A DNA stretch of 64,000 nt, taken from NCBI RefSeq assembly GCF_015221875.1, contig NZ_JACYGY010000001.1, positions 1,302,001 through 1,366,000 of the forward strand, written 5' to 3'. Below, piece after piece: positions 26,690 to 35,722 of the stretch (position 1 is the first letter of the stretch; each line of letters starts with the position of its first letter). The translations under genes and the position numbers were made by a program. A model generated the notes under the pieces. It did no database searches. It worked only from the letters and a program-made list of their open reading frames with translations, and was not told the origin of the DNA. Source of the DNA: Dyadobacter subterraneus. GTDB lineage: Bacteria; Bacteroidota; Bacteroidia; Cytophagales; Spirosomataceae.

Positions 26690-27568
26690 ATGAAAACTTT
26701 ACAAATATCCTCTGTACTTCAGACCAATAATACCGGCAATAATGAATTTTCTGCAAGGAAAGTTCGTGGTGCTTTTTTTAATGGATTAATGGATCCTTTG
26801 ATTGGATTTGATCATTTCCAACTTACCAATGATGTTTTTGGCGCACATCCGCATGCAGGAATGTCAGCCATCAGTTATTTGTTTGATGACTCAGTTCCCT
26901 ATCATAATCTGGATTCTATCGGAACGGACCGCGTGATCACGCCGGGAAGTATGATGTGGACTTGGGCAGGCAGCGGCGTTGTGCATACCGAATTTCCTGT
27001 ACCCAATGGCGGAAGGGTGCATGGTCTTCAATTATTTGTCAATATTCCAGCGCATAACAAACAGCATCCGCCGCAAAGTTTGTTTTTAGATCGCTCTGCT
27101 ATTCCTGAAATTTTGGAAGAAGGTTTAAAAGTACGGGTCATTAGCGGTAGTACAGGGAATACTGCTAATCCTATTCAAACGCCTGATAAGCTCGCATTCC
27201 TGCATATTTTTATTTCCGCCGGAAAAAGTTTTACGCACAATCTGCCGAAGGGATGGACGGGAACCATTTATACAATCAGTGGAAATGTGAATTTTAGAAA
27301 TACAGTTGGCCAAACCAAACTGAGTACCGGAACAGTCATTTCTGTCGGATTATCAGACAATAATGAAAATCTGACTTTCAGGGCAGAAGAAAATAGTGAG
27401 TTTATTTTACTTAGCGGTGTGCCTTTAAACGAAGAAATATTCTCATCCGGCGCGATGGCCATGAGTTCTCCGGGAGAACTTGGTAAAGCAATCTCGGATT
27501 TTGAAGAAGGAAAAATGGGATTTATAAATATGGAAGGAGGAAAAAGGGAAGTGGTTTTGCCGGTTTAA
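26690..27568 (+). CDS. pirin family protein
   Basis: This is a 292-residue two-domain cupin of the pirin family. The N-terminal metal-site sequence FDHFQLTNDVFGAHPHAGMSAISYLFDDSV and the segment WTWAGSGVVHTEFP with its His and Glu are typical. Some bacterial pirins have quercetinase activity and others influence pyruvate metabolism. It precedes the AhpD-like gene and follows the bestrophin-like gene in the copy-B operon. The substrate is not known. Confidence 0.88.
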   Translation: MKTLQISSVLQTNNTGNNEFSARKVRGAFFNGLMDPLIGFDHFQLTNDVFGAHPHAGMSAISYLFDDSVPYHNLDSIGTDRVITPGSMMWTWAGSGVVHTEFPVPNGGRVHGLQLFVNIPAHNKQHPPQSLFLDRSAIPEILEEGLKVRVISGSTGNTANPIQTPDKLAFLHIFISAGKSFTHNLPKGWTGTIYTISGNVNFRNTVGQTKLSTGTVISVGLSDNNENLTFRAEENSEFILLSGVPLNEEIFSSGAMAMSSPGELGKAISDFEEGKMGFINMEGGKREVVLPV

Positions 27569-27662
27569 CGGATTAGTTATCTGTTCGCAATCGGGCGTCA
27601 GATAGGTAAAAAAAGACAAATAAAGAAATAAGTAATTACATCAAATTTAACCCCAATTATAA

Positions 27663-28106
27663 ATGAGCACAAGACTTTTGATTTTCAAAGCATTTCCTGA
27701 TGGGTTTAATGCGTTGAACGCGATGGATAAAGTAATCAGGGAATCAGGTATTGATAAGTGGTATCAGGAATTGATCAAGATCAGAGCTTCGCATATCAAT
27801 GGATGTGCTTTTTGTCTAGATAAACATACTAAAGACGCACTGGCACTAGATATCAATCCCCGGAAAATAAACTTGATACCGGTGTGGAGAGAAGCAACTG
27901 ACCATTTTTCGGAAGAGGAGCAAACGATTCTTAAATTGACTGAGGAAATCACTTTTATTCATGACGATGGTCTTAGTGATGAGGTCTATAACGACAGCAT
28001 ACGGCTATTCGGAGAAGTTTTGACCGCAGAACTTGTGATGGCCGCAACCGTAATTAACGCCTGGAACCGTATTGGTGTGGGTCTAAAAATGCAGCCAAAA
28101 TTTTAA
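27663..28106 (+). CDS. AhpD-like carboxymuconolactone decarboxylase family protein
   Basis: This 147-residue protein has the alkylhydroperoxidase motif RASHINGCAFCLDKHTKDAL at about 42-61, with the CxxC pair and the nearby His and Glu relay. Family members of this size reduce peroxides via a thiol relay rather than decarboxylating muconolactone. It is the last gene of the copy-B operon; a bidirectional hairpin follows and hmp converges from the other side. Confidence 0.87.
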   Translation: MSTRLLIFKAFPDGFNALNAMDKVIRESGIDKWYQELIKIRASHINGCAFCLDKHTKDALALDINPRKINLIPVWREATDHFSEEEQTILKLTEEITFIHDDGLSDEVYNDSIRLFGEVLTAELVMAATVINAWNRIGVGLKMQPKF

Positions 28107-28128
28107 TTTGTTAATTCCTTTTACGGAT

Positions 28129-28165
28129 ATACTCTCCAACTTTATACTTACAAGTTGGAGAGTAT
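28129..28165. terminator. bidirectional terminator hairpin
   Basis: ATACTCTCCAACTT and its perfect reverse complement flank a nine-base loop, between the convergent AhpD-like and hmp genes. A TTTTC tract follows on the plus strand. Confidence 0.85.
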
Positions 28166-28179
28166 TTTCACATCTTAAT

Positions 28180-29388
28180 CTATAATTGGAGCGTTTGCGG
28201 GCCGAATTCTTCAAAGTGAATGGCTTGCTTTTTAATGCCTCTTTCAACAAGGTCCTTGTAGTGTTTGGCAATAAAGGGACTTGGGCCGCAAATGTAATAA
28301 TCCGCATTTTCCGGAAGAATCTTATTGTCAAATTTGTTGAGATCAACCCATCCTTCATAGGTATTACCGAAGTCGTGCTTGTTATCAATTCGGTCGTAAA
28401 ACGTGTGCCTGTGAAAGTCTTGTTGTCCATCTGCCCAGTTATCGATCACATCTTTGAACGCATGTACCTTTTCATCCCGACAGCCATGAATCCAGGTTTT
28501 TGGTCTGTTACTGCCGCTTTGAATCAGGTTCTCCAGCATGCTGATCAGTGGAGTCTGGCCAACACCGCCGCTGATAAAAACAACTGGGTGATCTCCCTTG
28601 GGGTTTAGCGTAAAATTGCCTGCTGGTGCCGAAACTTCAACGATATCTCCAGCATTCAGGAAATCGTGCAGCCTGTTGCTGATCATTCCATCTGGATTAA
28701 GCCGCGTTAAACCTTCTTTCTTCACTGAGATTCGGTAGTATTCACCATTTGGCGCACTGGAAATACTGTATTGTCTTGGCTGCAAAAGGTTAAGTTCCGG
28801 AATAAAAAGACGGATGCTAATATATTGGCCGGGAATAAAATCAGCCACCGAACCCTGGTCAGCCGGATACAGATGAAAAGAAGTTATCTCAGCAGACTCA
28901 ACAATTTTTTCGTTAATAATAAAAGGTTTCCAGCCGCTCCAGCCACCTTTTTTCTGCACTTGTTTACTGTACAAAGTACTCTCGTGACCCGACATAATGC
29001 TGGCCAGCTGATTATAAGCTACTTCCCATGCATCCAAAATCTCGGGTGTAGCGGCTTCTCCCAGTACTTCGGAAATTGAAGCCAGCAAATGTTTTCCAAC
29101 AATTATGTAATGTTCAGGCCTGATATCCAGACTTATATGCTTCTGACTTATTCCGTCAATGGCGGGCATCAGTATTGCAGGATTTTCAATATTTTCGGCG
29201 TAAGCCAAAATCGCCATCGCAAGGGCAGTTTGCTGTTTGCTGTTTTGCTGGTTGGCCATATTAAAGACATTTTTAAGCTCAGGATTACCTTTAAACATAC
29301 GTTTGTAAAAATAGTCGGTCAGTAAAACTCCGTTTTCTTTCAAAACAGGTACCGTTGCTTTTATCAGGTTTTTTTGATCTGTGGTCAT
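28180..29388 (-). CDS. hmp: nitric oxide dioxygenase (flavohaemoglobin)
   Basis: This 402-residue flavohaemoglobin oxidises NO to nitrate with NAD(P)H and oxygen in the cytoplasm. The globin domain spans about 1-140, with the B10 Tyr28 in YFYKRMF and the proximal His84 in QKHISLDIRPEHY. The FAD domain follows with RQYSISS, and the NAD domain has GGVGQTPLISMLEN and YYICGPSPFI. It is divergent from the frameshifted nsrR, with two inverted repeats between that look like NsrR operators, so it was probably NO-inducible. Confidence 0.95.
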   Translation of the reverse strand: MTTDQKNLIKATVPVLKENGVLLTDYFYKRMFKGNPELKNVFNMANQQNSKQQTALAMAILAYAENIENPAILMPAIDGISQKHISLDIRPEHYIIVGKHLLASISEVLGEAATPEILDAWEVAYNQLASIMSGHESTLYSKQVQKKGGWSGWKPFIINEKIVESAEITSFHLYPADQGSVADFIPGQYISIRLFIPELNLLQPRQYSISSAPNGEYYRISVKKEGLTRLNPDGMISNRLHDFLNAGDIVEVSAPAGNFTLNPKGDHPVVFISGGVGQTPLISMLENLIQSGSNRPKTWIHGCRDEKVHAFKDVIDNWADGQQDFHRHTFYDRIDNKHDFGNTYEGWVDLNKFDNKILPENADYYICGPSPFIAKHYKDLVERGIKKQAIHFEEFGPQTLQL

Positions 29389-29447
29389 TATCTAATTTAT
29401 TAACTATGCATGTAAATTATTTGATAGGACAAATATAACGGTAAATA

Positions 29448-29479
29448 AATAATAAAAGATCTTTTTATCTTGTATTATT
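29448..29479. promoter_or_regulatory. Rrf2/NsrR-type operator 1
   Basis: AATAATAAAAGAT and ATCTTGTATTATT form an almost perfect inverted repeat with a six-base spacer. The AAGAT/ATCTT ends recall NsrR sites. It lies 60 bases upstream of hmp. Confidence 0.55.
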
Positions 29480-29509
29480 TATCTGATTTTTTTGTTCTTG
29501 TTAATAGAT

Positions 29510-29539
29510 TAAATAGAAGACTTTTATATCTTTTATTTA
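29510..29539. promoter_or_regulatory. Rrf2/NsrR-type operator 2
   Basis: TAAATAGAAGAC and ATCTTTTATTTA form an imperfect inverted repeat with a six-base spacer, the same architecture as the site at 29448. It lies just upstream of the nsrR start, fitting autoregulation. Confidence 0.5.
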
Positions 29540-29574
29540 TTAAAAATCCATATATTTACTACAAACAAATGAAT

Positions 29575-30011
29575 ATGGTTTTTTCAAAAACATGTGAATA
29601 TGCGATCCGGGCAGTAATTTTTATTGCGCAAAAATCCGAAAAAGGAGCAAAGATAGGAATCAAAGAAATTGCCGAAGGAATTGATTCCCGGTATATTTTA
29701 TCGCAAAAATTCTTCAGGATCTTAGCAAGAGAGGATTGGTACAATCTAGCAAAGGGCCAAACGGCGGTTTTTATATCGATGAAGCAGGTCAGAAAAAAAC
29801 CTTAATCGATATTGTAAGAGCTGTTGATGGTGATAATATATTTACCGGCTGTGGGTTGGGACTTAAAAACTGCTCGGAAATAAAACCATGTCCGCTGCAT
29901 AATGAATTTAAGCTCATCAGATCCAAAATACAAATGACACTTAGCTCCGCTACAATCGGAGCATTTAACGAGAGTCTCAACCTGGGATTAAGTTTTATCA
30001 AAGAAAGGTAA
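29575..30011 (+). pseudogene. nsrR: NsrR-like Rrf2 regulator with frameshift
   Basis: The first part, MVFSKTCEYAIRAVIFIAQKS, is the Rrf2 winged-helix start; the second part, in another frame, contains GLVQSSKGPNGGFYIDEAG and the cluster-binding cysteines in CGLGLKNCSEIKPC. A single base is missing near 29686-29689, in the segment expected to read DSPEYFIAKIL. Without that loss one 146-residue protein would result. The intact form is an iron-sulphur NO sensor that represses hmp. Either the gene is dead and hmp is released from repression, or this is a sequencing error. Confidence 0.82.
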
Positions 30012-30101
30012 GTGTATGATCTTTCAAATTCCGGAAATTGCATCTTTTGTTCCGGCCTGGCATATTAACTTTGGTGCTGCGATCATTACATTACTTCATG
30101 C

Positions 30102-32747
30102 TTAAACACGTGGTGCTTTTTCATCAACAAAAGTCAAACTGATCTGCACGCCCTGATACTGGCTAATGCTTAGCGTGGCATCAATCTGCTCACTCAAACC
30201 CCTGATCAAACTCATACCCAGTGTTCGGTTTTGGCCTGGTTTTAAATCAACCGGAAATCCAACCCCATTGTCGCCTACTACAAACCGGTAAGTTTTATTT
30301 TCTTCTTCAGCCAATTCAATATTTAATGTGCCAATCTGGCTATCAGGAAATGCATATTTTAGTGAATTAGTTACTGCTTCGTTCAGAATGAGCCCTAGTG
30401 GGACAGCGAACGTAACGTCCATATCGATAGGAGAGATGGTAATGTTTTTGTTAATGGTGTCAATACGGTTGAAAGAATTGATCAAATAGTCAACAATTTC
30501 ATGGATATAGCTGACCATCGGAATGCTGGATAACCGGTCGGTCTGGTAAAGTTTCTGGTGAATCAGAGCCATGGCGTGCACACGGTTCTGGCTTTCTTTA
30601 ATGGCAGCCAAAGCCTCCTTATCTTTAAGAAAAGAACCCTGCAGTTGGAGCAGACTTGTAATGATTTGCAAATTGTTCTTAACCCGGTGATGCATTTCTT
30701 TTAACATCCATTCCCGGTCTTCCAACAGATGATCCTTTTCTATCAGCAGTTGTTCTTTGTCAATCAGCAAATGGTCTTTTTCCTCTACAACAAGTTCCAG
30801 TGAGTAATTCTTACGGTTTATTTCAATTTGTTTGGCCTGGAGCAGCTGGTTGCTGCGCTGTTTCAGCTGGTAACGGTTGAATCCCAGCCCCAGTAAAAGT
30901 GCTAACAAAATAGCAGCGGCAATGATACCATTCCGCATGGTAGCCGCCTGCTGCAGCATAGTTTGCTGCAGCTGACTTTGCTTTGTAAGAAGCTGAATGT
31001 CCTGTTGTTTGAGTTTCAGGTCCTGGTCTTTTTTCTCCGTTTCGTACTGGATACTTAGCTGGGTTATCTGTTTGCTTCTTTTCTCATTGAAGATTGAATC
31101 GTTAAGAGCTTTGTATTTCTGATAATGTTTGATAGCTGAAACGTAATGGGCCTGTGCAGAGTCCACCTTAAAGCGCATCAGGTGAACTTCTATCTGATGG
31201 CTGGGAATTATCCTTTTCTGAGGAGCTGCCAACAGTCGTTTTAAATAAGGGTCGGCTTTATCATATTGACCGCTTGCCACATAAAACTGACTTATTTTCC
31301 GCCAGGCAGTATATTGAAAACGCAAAGTGATTTGTTTACTCCAGGTAACGCTTTCCAGATAATATTTTTCAGCCAGATTGTTCTGTTTTAAAGCGCTGTA
31401 ACATGCTCCGTAACATTGAGCCATCAGCAGGTTATCTTCGTAGGTACAGGGTATGTTTTTGCGCGTAATGTCTTCTATAAACCATAGCGCTTCCAGCGCT
31501 TTCCCTTGTCTAAGCCAGGTAGTTACCATACGGCTTGCTAAGCCCACCTGATTAAATAACTTGCCTCTTTGCTGGCTTAAAAGCAAAGATTTTTGATGAT
31601 AGGCGATACTTTTATTAAACTGGCCTAATTCATAGTAGGCGTTTCCAAGTCTGTAATAAGCATAATCCAGCTCATCCGGCTGTCCGCTGTTTTCAACACT
31701 TTTTACGACTTTAAGGATGTAAAACAGCTTTTGATTCAAATCGCCTTTGGCCTGACTTAAATCGGACATAAAATAAAGCGCGTTGGATAAATAGCCATAT
31801 TCACCCGGCATTTTATAGACACTTTCCTCAGCCAGCTCATGGTAAGCCCTTGTCAATGGTTTAGCACCAACCTTCTTTTGAATAGCTAATACCTGGAGCG
31901 CTTTTTGTTCGGCTTCTTTGGTATCTCCTCCGCTTAGCTGAAAATGTTCATAACCCATTTCCATCAGAATAATCATTTCCAGTGACTTATCGCCGATCTG
32001 GCGGGAGACGGCCAGAGCTCTTTCCAGCGCCATCATATTTTCCCTGCAATCATCACAAAATGTGGTTGTTGCCATTCTTAGCAGCGCTCTGATTTCTCCC
32101 GTTTTGTCACCTCTTTGTTTACGGGCTTCAATGACTTTCATAAAATAAATTTTCCCCTGCCGCCAGTCTTTGCTTAGAAGATAGGCTACACCCATCAGAC
32201 ACTGGCTTTCTTCAAACCATTTTCTACTGGCTGTTTCTTCACTGATTGTTTCAGCCTGGCGAAAAAGTATAATGGCACTGTCCCGGTTGGCCTTTTCAGT
32301 ATAGGTTGGCCGAAGCTTATTTTTGCCGAGTTCCAGTAATAGTTTAATCCGGCTGGTATCACTCAGCGATTTTAACAGGGGCAGTGCTAGGCCGATCTTC
32401 CGCTGTTTAGTATACGCTTTACCCAGGAGGAACATGGCCTGATCCTTTCCCTTCTTGTACGCAAGCTGCTCACTTAACTGCTGTGCTTGTCTGGCGAGTA
32501 CTACTGCGCTATCCAGATCGGTTTTGGGATCTAGTGTCCTGCTGACATAATAATCACTTAGTTTAAGAAGCTCTTGTACCCTATTTATATCTGCTTTACC
32601 GTTTTGTATTGATTTTGTCAGCCTGACAACCTCCATAGTTGAAATCTTTTGAGACTGTGCCGGACCAGCTGATAAGCTTAGCCAGCAAAACCACATTAAG
32701 AAACAAATCAGTTCAGGATGACGCATGGTACATAGTTTGGTAGTCAC
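30102..32747 (-). CDS. TPR sensor histidine kinase (HisKA_2 type)
   Basis: This 881-residue kinase has an N-terminal signal sequence (a later Met at 32726 gives a cleaner one). Tetratricopeptide-like repeats span roughly 40-520 in the periplasm, followed by a coiled-coil, a membrane helix near 607-626 and another coiled-coil. The HisKA_2 phosphoacceptor segment HHRVKNNLQIITSLLQLQ is at 686-703. The ATPase domain has NEAVTNSLKYAF (N box) and GDNGVGFP (G1). It lies 79 bases downstream of an NtrC-type response regulator gene on the same strand, its likely partner. The input signal is unknown. Confidence 0.9.
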   Translation of the reverse strand: MTTKLCTMRHPELICFLMWFCWLSLSAGPAQSQKISTMEVVRLTKSIQNGKADINRVQELLKLSDYYVSRTLDPKTDLDSAVVLARQAQQLSEQLAYKKGKDQAMFLLGKAYTKQRKIGLALPLLKSLSDTSRIKLLLELGKNKLRPTYTEKANRDSAIILFRQAETISEETASRKWFEESQCLMGVAYLLSKDWRQGKIYFMKVIEARKQRGDKTGEIRALLRMATTTFCDDCRENMMALERALAVSRQIGDKSLEMIILMEMGYEHFQLSGGDTKEAEQKALQVLAIQKKVGAKPLTRAYHELAEESVYKMPGEYGYLSNALYFMSDLSQAKGDLNQKLFYILKVVKSVENSGQPDELDYAYYRLGNAYYELGQFNKSIAYHQKSLLLSQQRGKLFNQVGLASRMVTTWLRQGKALEALWFIEDITRKNIPCTYEDNLLMAQCYGACYSALKQNNLAEKYYLESVTWSKQITLRFQYTAWRKISQFYVASGQYDKADPYLKRLLAAPQKRIIPSHQIEVHLMRFKVDSAQAHYVSAIKHYQKYKALNDSIFNEKRSKQITQLSIQYETEKKDQDLKLKQQDIQLLTKQSQLQQTMLQQAATMRNGIIAAAILLALLLGLGFNRYQLKQRSNQLLQAKQIEINRKNYSLELVVEEKDHLLIDKEQLLIEKDHLLEDREWMLKEMHHRVKNNLQIITSLLQLQGSFLKDKEALAAIKESQNRVHAMALIHQKLYQTDRLSSIPMVSYIHEIVDYLINSFNRIDTINKNITISPIDMDVTFAVPLGLILNEAVTNSLKYAFPDSQIGTLNIELAEEENKTYRFVVGDNGVGFPVDLKPGQNRTLGMSLIRGLSEQIDATLSISQYQGVQISLTFVDEKAPRV

Positions 32748-32826
32748 AAGAAAAGAGCACGACCTGCTTTTATTTTGACCTGGTAATTTTTACGATTTGC
32801 CGGGTAATTTGCTTTATATTCCTTTG

Positions 32827-34875
32827 TTAGGAATCTGGTGGCCTTACGGTAAGTATTTTTCGGATGCCCATTTTTTCAATACGATATTCCAGTGTGGTCG
32901 GTCTTAAATTCAATAGTTCGGCCGCACCGCCAGGTCCCCGGATACGCCCGTTTGTCTGGTTAAGAATGGCCAGAATATATTCCCGTTCGGTTGTCTTCTG
33001 CATTTGTTTCATCTCAGTCAGATCCTTTGGCAGGCTAAATACTGCCTGCTGATCAACCTTACGATTTTCAGGTTGACTGGGTGGAGCATTAAGCGCAAAC
33101 GAACGTTTTTGCAATGGTCTGCCTAGTGAGAGTAGAGATTTTCCGTCATTAAGAATAACAGCTTGTTCCATGACATTTTCCAGTTCGCGAATATTGCCGG
33201 GCCACTCATAATTACTTAACTCAGAAAGCACCAAATCACTAAATCCCAAAAAGGATTTTTTTTGTTTCTTTGCCAGTTTGCGTGCAAAAAAATCAGCAAG
33301 CAGCGGTATGTCTTCTTTGCGTTCGCGCAGAGCAGGTAAGGTCAGTGGAAATGTTGCCAGCCGGAAGAAAAGATCCATACGAAAACGTCCTTCTAAAACT
33401 TCTGTTTCCAGGTTACGATTGGTTGCTGCGATGATGCGGACATCTGTTTTGACGGGTGCTTTTCCTCCGATTCGTTCAATTTCTTTCTCCTGCAAAACCC
33501 GGAGTAATTTCGCCTGCAATTCCAATGGCAGTTCTCCAATTTCATCCAGAAATATAGTCCCGCCATGCGCGAGCTCAAACTTGCCAATCCGTCTTTCGAA
33601 GGCTCCTGTAAATGCCCCTTTCTCGTGACCAAACAATTCTGATTCGATTAAATTACCGGGCAGCGTTGCACAATTAATTTTGACCAGAATTCTCTCTTTT
33701 CGGGAGGATTGATTGTGAATAGCCCGGGCAATCAGCTCTTTCCCGGTACCGCTTTCGCCCATCACCAGCACGGTGGTATCGGTTGGAGCTACCTGTGTGA
33801 CCAGTTTAAATAAATTCAAAAGGCTTTCACTTGTGCCTATAATCTCTTCAAAATTTACCAGCATTTTTACCTCTTGCTGTAAATAGACGTTTTCCTGTTT
33901 CAGCTTTTCACTTAGTCGTTCCACCTCTTCATAGGCGGCGACCCTTTCGAGTATTAATAATAATGGTTGTTCCAGGCACTCAAGCAAAGCCTGATTCCTG
34001 GCATTATACGATTCGTCATCTCTGCTCAAGAAACAGATGATGAACCGTTCACCATTTCCTAATTTCAAGGGCAATACCAGACTTGAATTTAACCGGAATG
34101 TTTTTAACAAAAGTTGAATGTACGGATCCTGCCGGCTCCAGATAGCCAATTCCTCTTGTGTATGACGGGCCCAGCCTTTGGGCATTTGCTCATCCAACGG
34201 CAATAATTCAAAATCGACTTTGGAATTTGCCATTTGCTGAATAGCCTGAAGGCTTAAAACCTGATACTCTTCAAAACCGACCCTGTAATAGTTGAACGTT
34301 TGCTTCGTATCCTGACGCTGGTGGCGGATAGTTAAAAAATCAAAGGGGATATGTTTCTGGAATAATTTTGCCGTGTTCAATAATCTGTTCTCCCAGCTGC
34401 CTTTTTCCGACAAGGCATCAGTCAGCGCTATCTGGAGTGCTTTTTCTTCCTTCAATTTCAGCTCAACACCATGCGAATGCCGGTATCTTCCAATTTCAAG
34501 TGCAGTAAGCACATCCTTTTCCCGGAATGGTTTGACAATATAACCACTGGGCTGGGTGACTTTTACTGCTTCCAGTACACTCTGATTGTCGTTGGCAGAA
34601 ATATAGATAAAAGGAATATTCATTTTTTCAAGCTGTTTAGCCAGCTCAATGCCCGTTTCAATTCCTTTCAGATAAATATCAAGCAGCACCATATCAGGAC
34701 GCTGCCGTTCGATCAACGCTAAGGCTTTGGCAACCGAATTAGCAATTCCAATCACACCATAACCGGCATCAAGAAGAATGATTTCAATGCTGTTGGCAAT
34801 GACATATTCATCTTCAACAATTAAAATCCTGTAGTCTGATGTCTGGCTAATTGAAGAGTTGGATGATGGCTGCAT
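32827..34875 (-). CDS. NtrC-type sigma-54 response regulator
   Basis: This 682-residue regulator has a receiver domain at about 14-130, with the acidic pocket EDE at 21-23, phosphoacceptor Asp66 in LLDIYL and Lys115. A GAF-like middle region of about 200 residues follows. The AAA+ domain has Walker A GESGTGKE at 373-380 and GAFTGA at 420-425, and the C-terminal Fis-type HTH reads [24 protein letters not shown]. The recognition helix differs from that of the two triple-GAF activators, so it should bind other DNA sites. It is divergent from the activator at 35723, whose promoter region has a perfect palindrome that may be its target. Confidence 0.92.
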   Translation of the reverse strand: MQPSSNSSISQTSDYRILIVEDEYVIANSIEIILLDAGYGVIGIANSVAKALALIERQRPDMVLLDIYLKGIETGIELAKQLEKMNIPFIYISANDNQSVLEAVKVTQPSGYIVKPFREKDVLTALEIGRYRHSHGVELKLKEEKALQIALTDALSEKGSWENRLLNTAKLFQKHIPFDFLTIRHQRQDTKQTFNYYRVGFEEYQVLSLQAIQQMANSKVDFELLPLDEQMPKGWARHTQEELAIWSRQDPYIQLLLKTFRLNSSLVLPLKLGNGERFIICFLSRDDESYNARNQALLECLEQPLLLILERVAAYEEVERLSEKLKQENVYLQQEVKMLVNFEEIIGTSESLLNLFKLVTQVAPTDTTVLVMGESGTGKELIARAIHNQSSRKERILVKINCATLPGNLIESELFGHEKGAFTGAFERRIGKFELAHGGTIFLDEIGELPLELQAKLLRVLQEKEIERIGGKAPVKTDVRIIAATNRNLETEVLEGRFRMDLFFRLATFPLTLPALRERKEDIPLLADFFARKLAKKQKKSFLGFSDLVLSELSNYEWPGNIRELENVMEQAVILNDGKSLLSLGRPLQKRSFALNAPPSQPENRKVDQQAVFSLPKDLTEMKQMQKTTEREYILAILNQTNGRIRGPGGAAELLNLRPTTLEYRIEKMGIRKILTVRPPDS

Positions 34876-35513
34876 AGTTTAACACTTTTGTAGTACTGAG
34901 ATACTGAATATCATCAACCCGGCAACAATTATACCTTTTTAACTGAGTTTATATAATTTAACAGCAAGGTCCGGTAAAAAGGCTTTGGTGAATTTGATTA
35001 GTGAATATTTGGCTAATTTACTGATAGTTGTATTGATTGATCAGCTAACGCGAAAAGTAGCTGACAAAATACTGTAAATGCCGCAATCTGGCTAAATGCA
35101 AGATATTTAGTCTGGTTACTTCTGCAAAAAACCAAGTTGGATTGTATATGTCTTTTAATTTCTATTATTTTTTTATCGTATACTGTACTAGGTTTACTTA
35201 GCCTGACTATTCTGGCTTTAAAACCCTCACCAGTTTAATCTATAAATTTGCAACTACGGAAGTTAATAATAAATCCAGTTTTTTGGAGATATCCAGTTAT
35301 AAATTTTTGGAGCTTTCTAAGGAAATATGAGTCCAGCCTGTCATAATGCATATAAGGACATTACGACTGGGTATTGATACAGAGATGATTCAGTGTGTTT
35401 TTAAAAATGCTGGAAATATCAAATGTAAAATCGGGATTACAGGAGAACTATTTGTAGGATCGGTATAATTAAGAGCAAAAATGCTGGCACTGTTCAATCT
35501 CCGGTTTTTTGGA

Positions 35514-35537
35514 TGTATCTCCAAATTTGGAGATACA
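35514..35537. promoter_or_regulatory. perfect 24-bp palindrome, candidate activator site
   Basis: TGTATCTCCAAA is followed at once by its exact reverse complement. It lies about 80-100 bp upstream of a consensus sigma-54 promoter, the usual enhancer position. The sequence is unlike the ACTGWATWYAGT dyads of the other promoters, implying a different activator, plausibly the NtrC-type regulator encoded next door. Confidence 0.68.
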
Positions 35538-35615
35538 CAAAAATTTTTAAACTAGATTAAGTCCTGATCATATCATTGAGATGCAATCCTGGCCTTTTTT
35601 CTCAAAGTATCACAA

Positions 35616-35631
35616 TGGCACGTACTTTGCT
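35616..35631 (+). promoter_or_regulatory. consensus sigma-54 (-24/-12) promoter of EBP2
   Basis: TGGCACGTACTTTGCT matches the consensus at every key position, with GG-N10-GC spacing. It is the best -24/-12 match in the window. It lies about 90 bases upstream of the EBP2 start codon. Confidence 0.85.
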
Positions 35632-35722
35632 CCCGGCAAGTATTCCAAATATACTTCTATTCTCATTCATCCTGACACCACGACTAATGACAATACCTCA
35701 AATCATATAAACAGGTTATGAA

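Larger units (their letters stand above)
34876..35722. other. divergent regulatory region between response regulator and EBP2
   Basis: These 847 bases have no gene. It holds a sigma-54 promoter at 35616, a perfect 24-bp palindrome at 35514, and further single copies of the same half-site around 35280 (TTTTTTGGAGATATCCAG) and 35310 (AATTTTTGGAGC). The long size suits DNA looping by an enhancer-binding protein. Confidence 0.6.
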
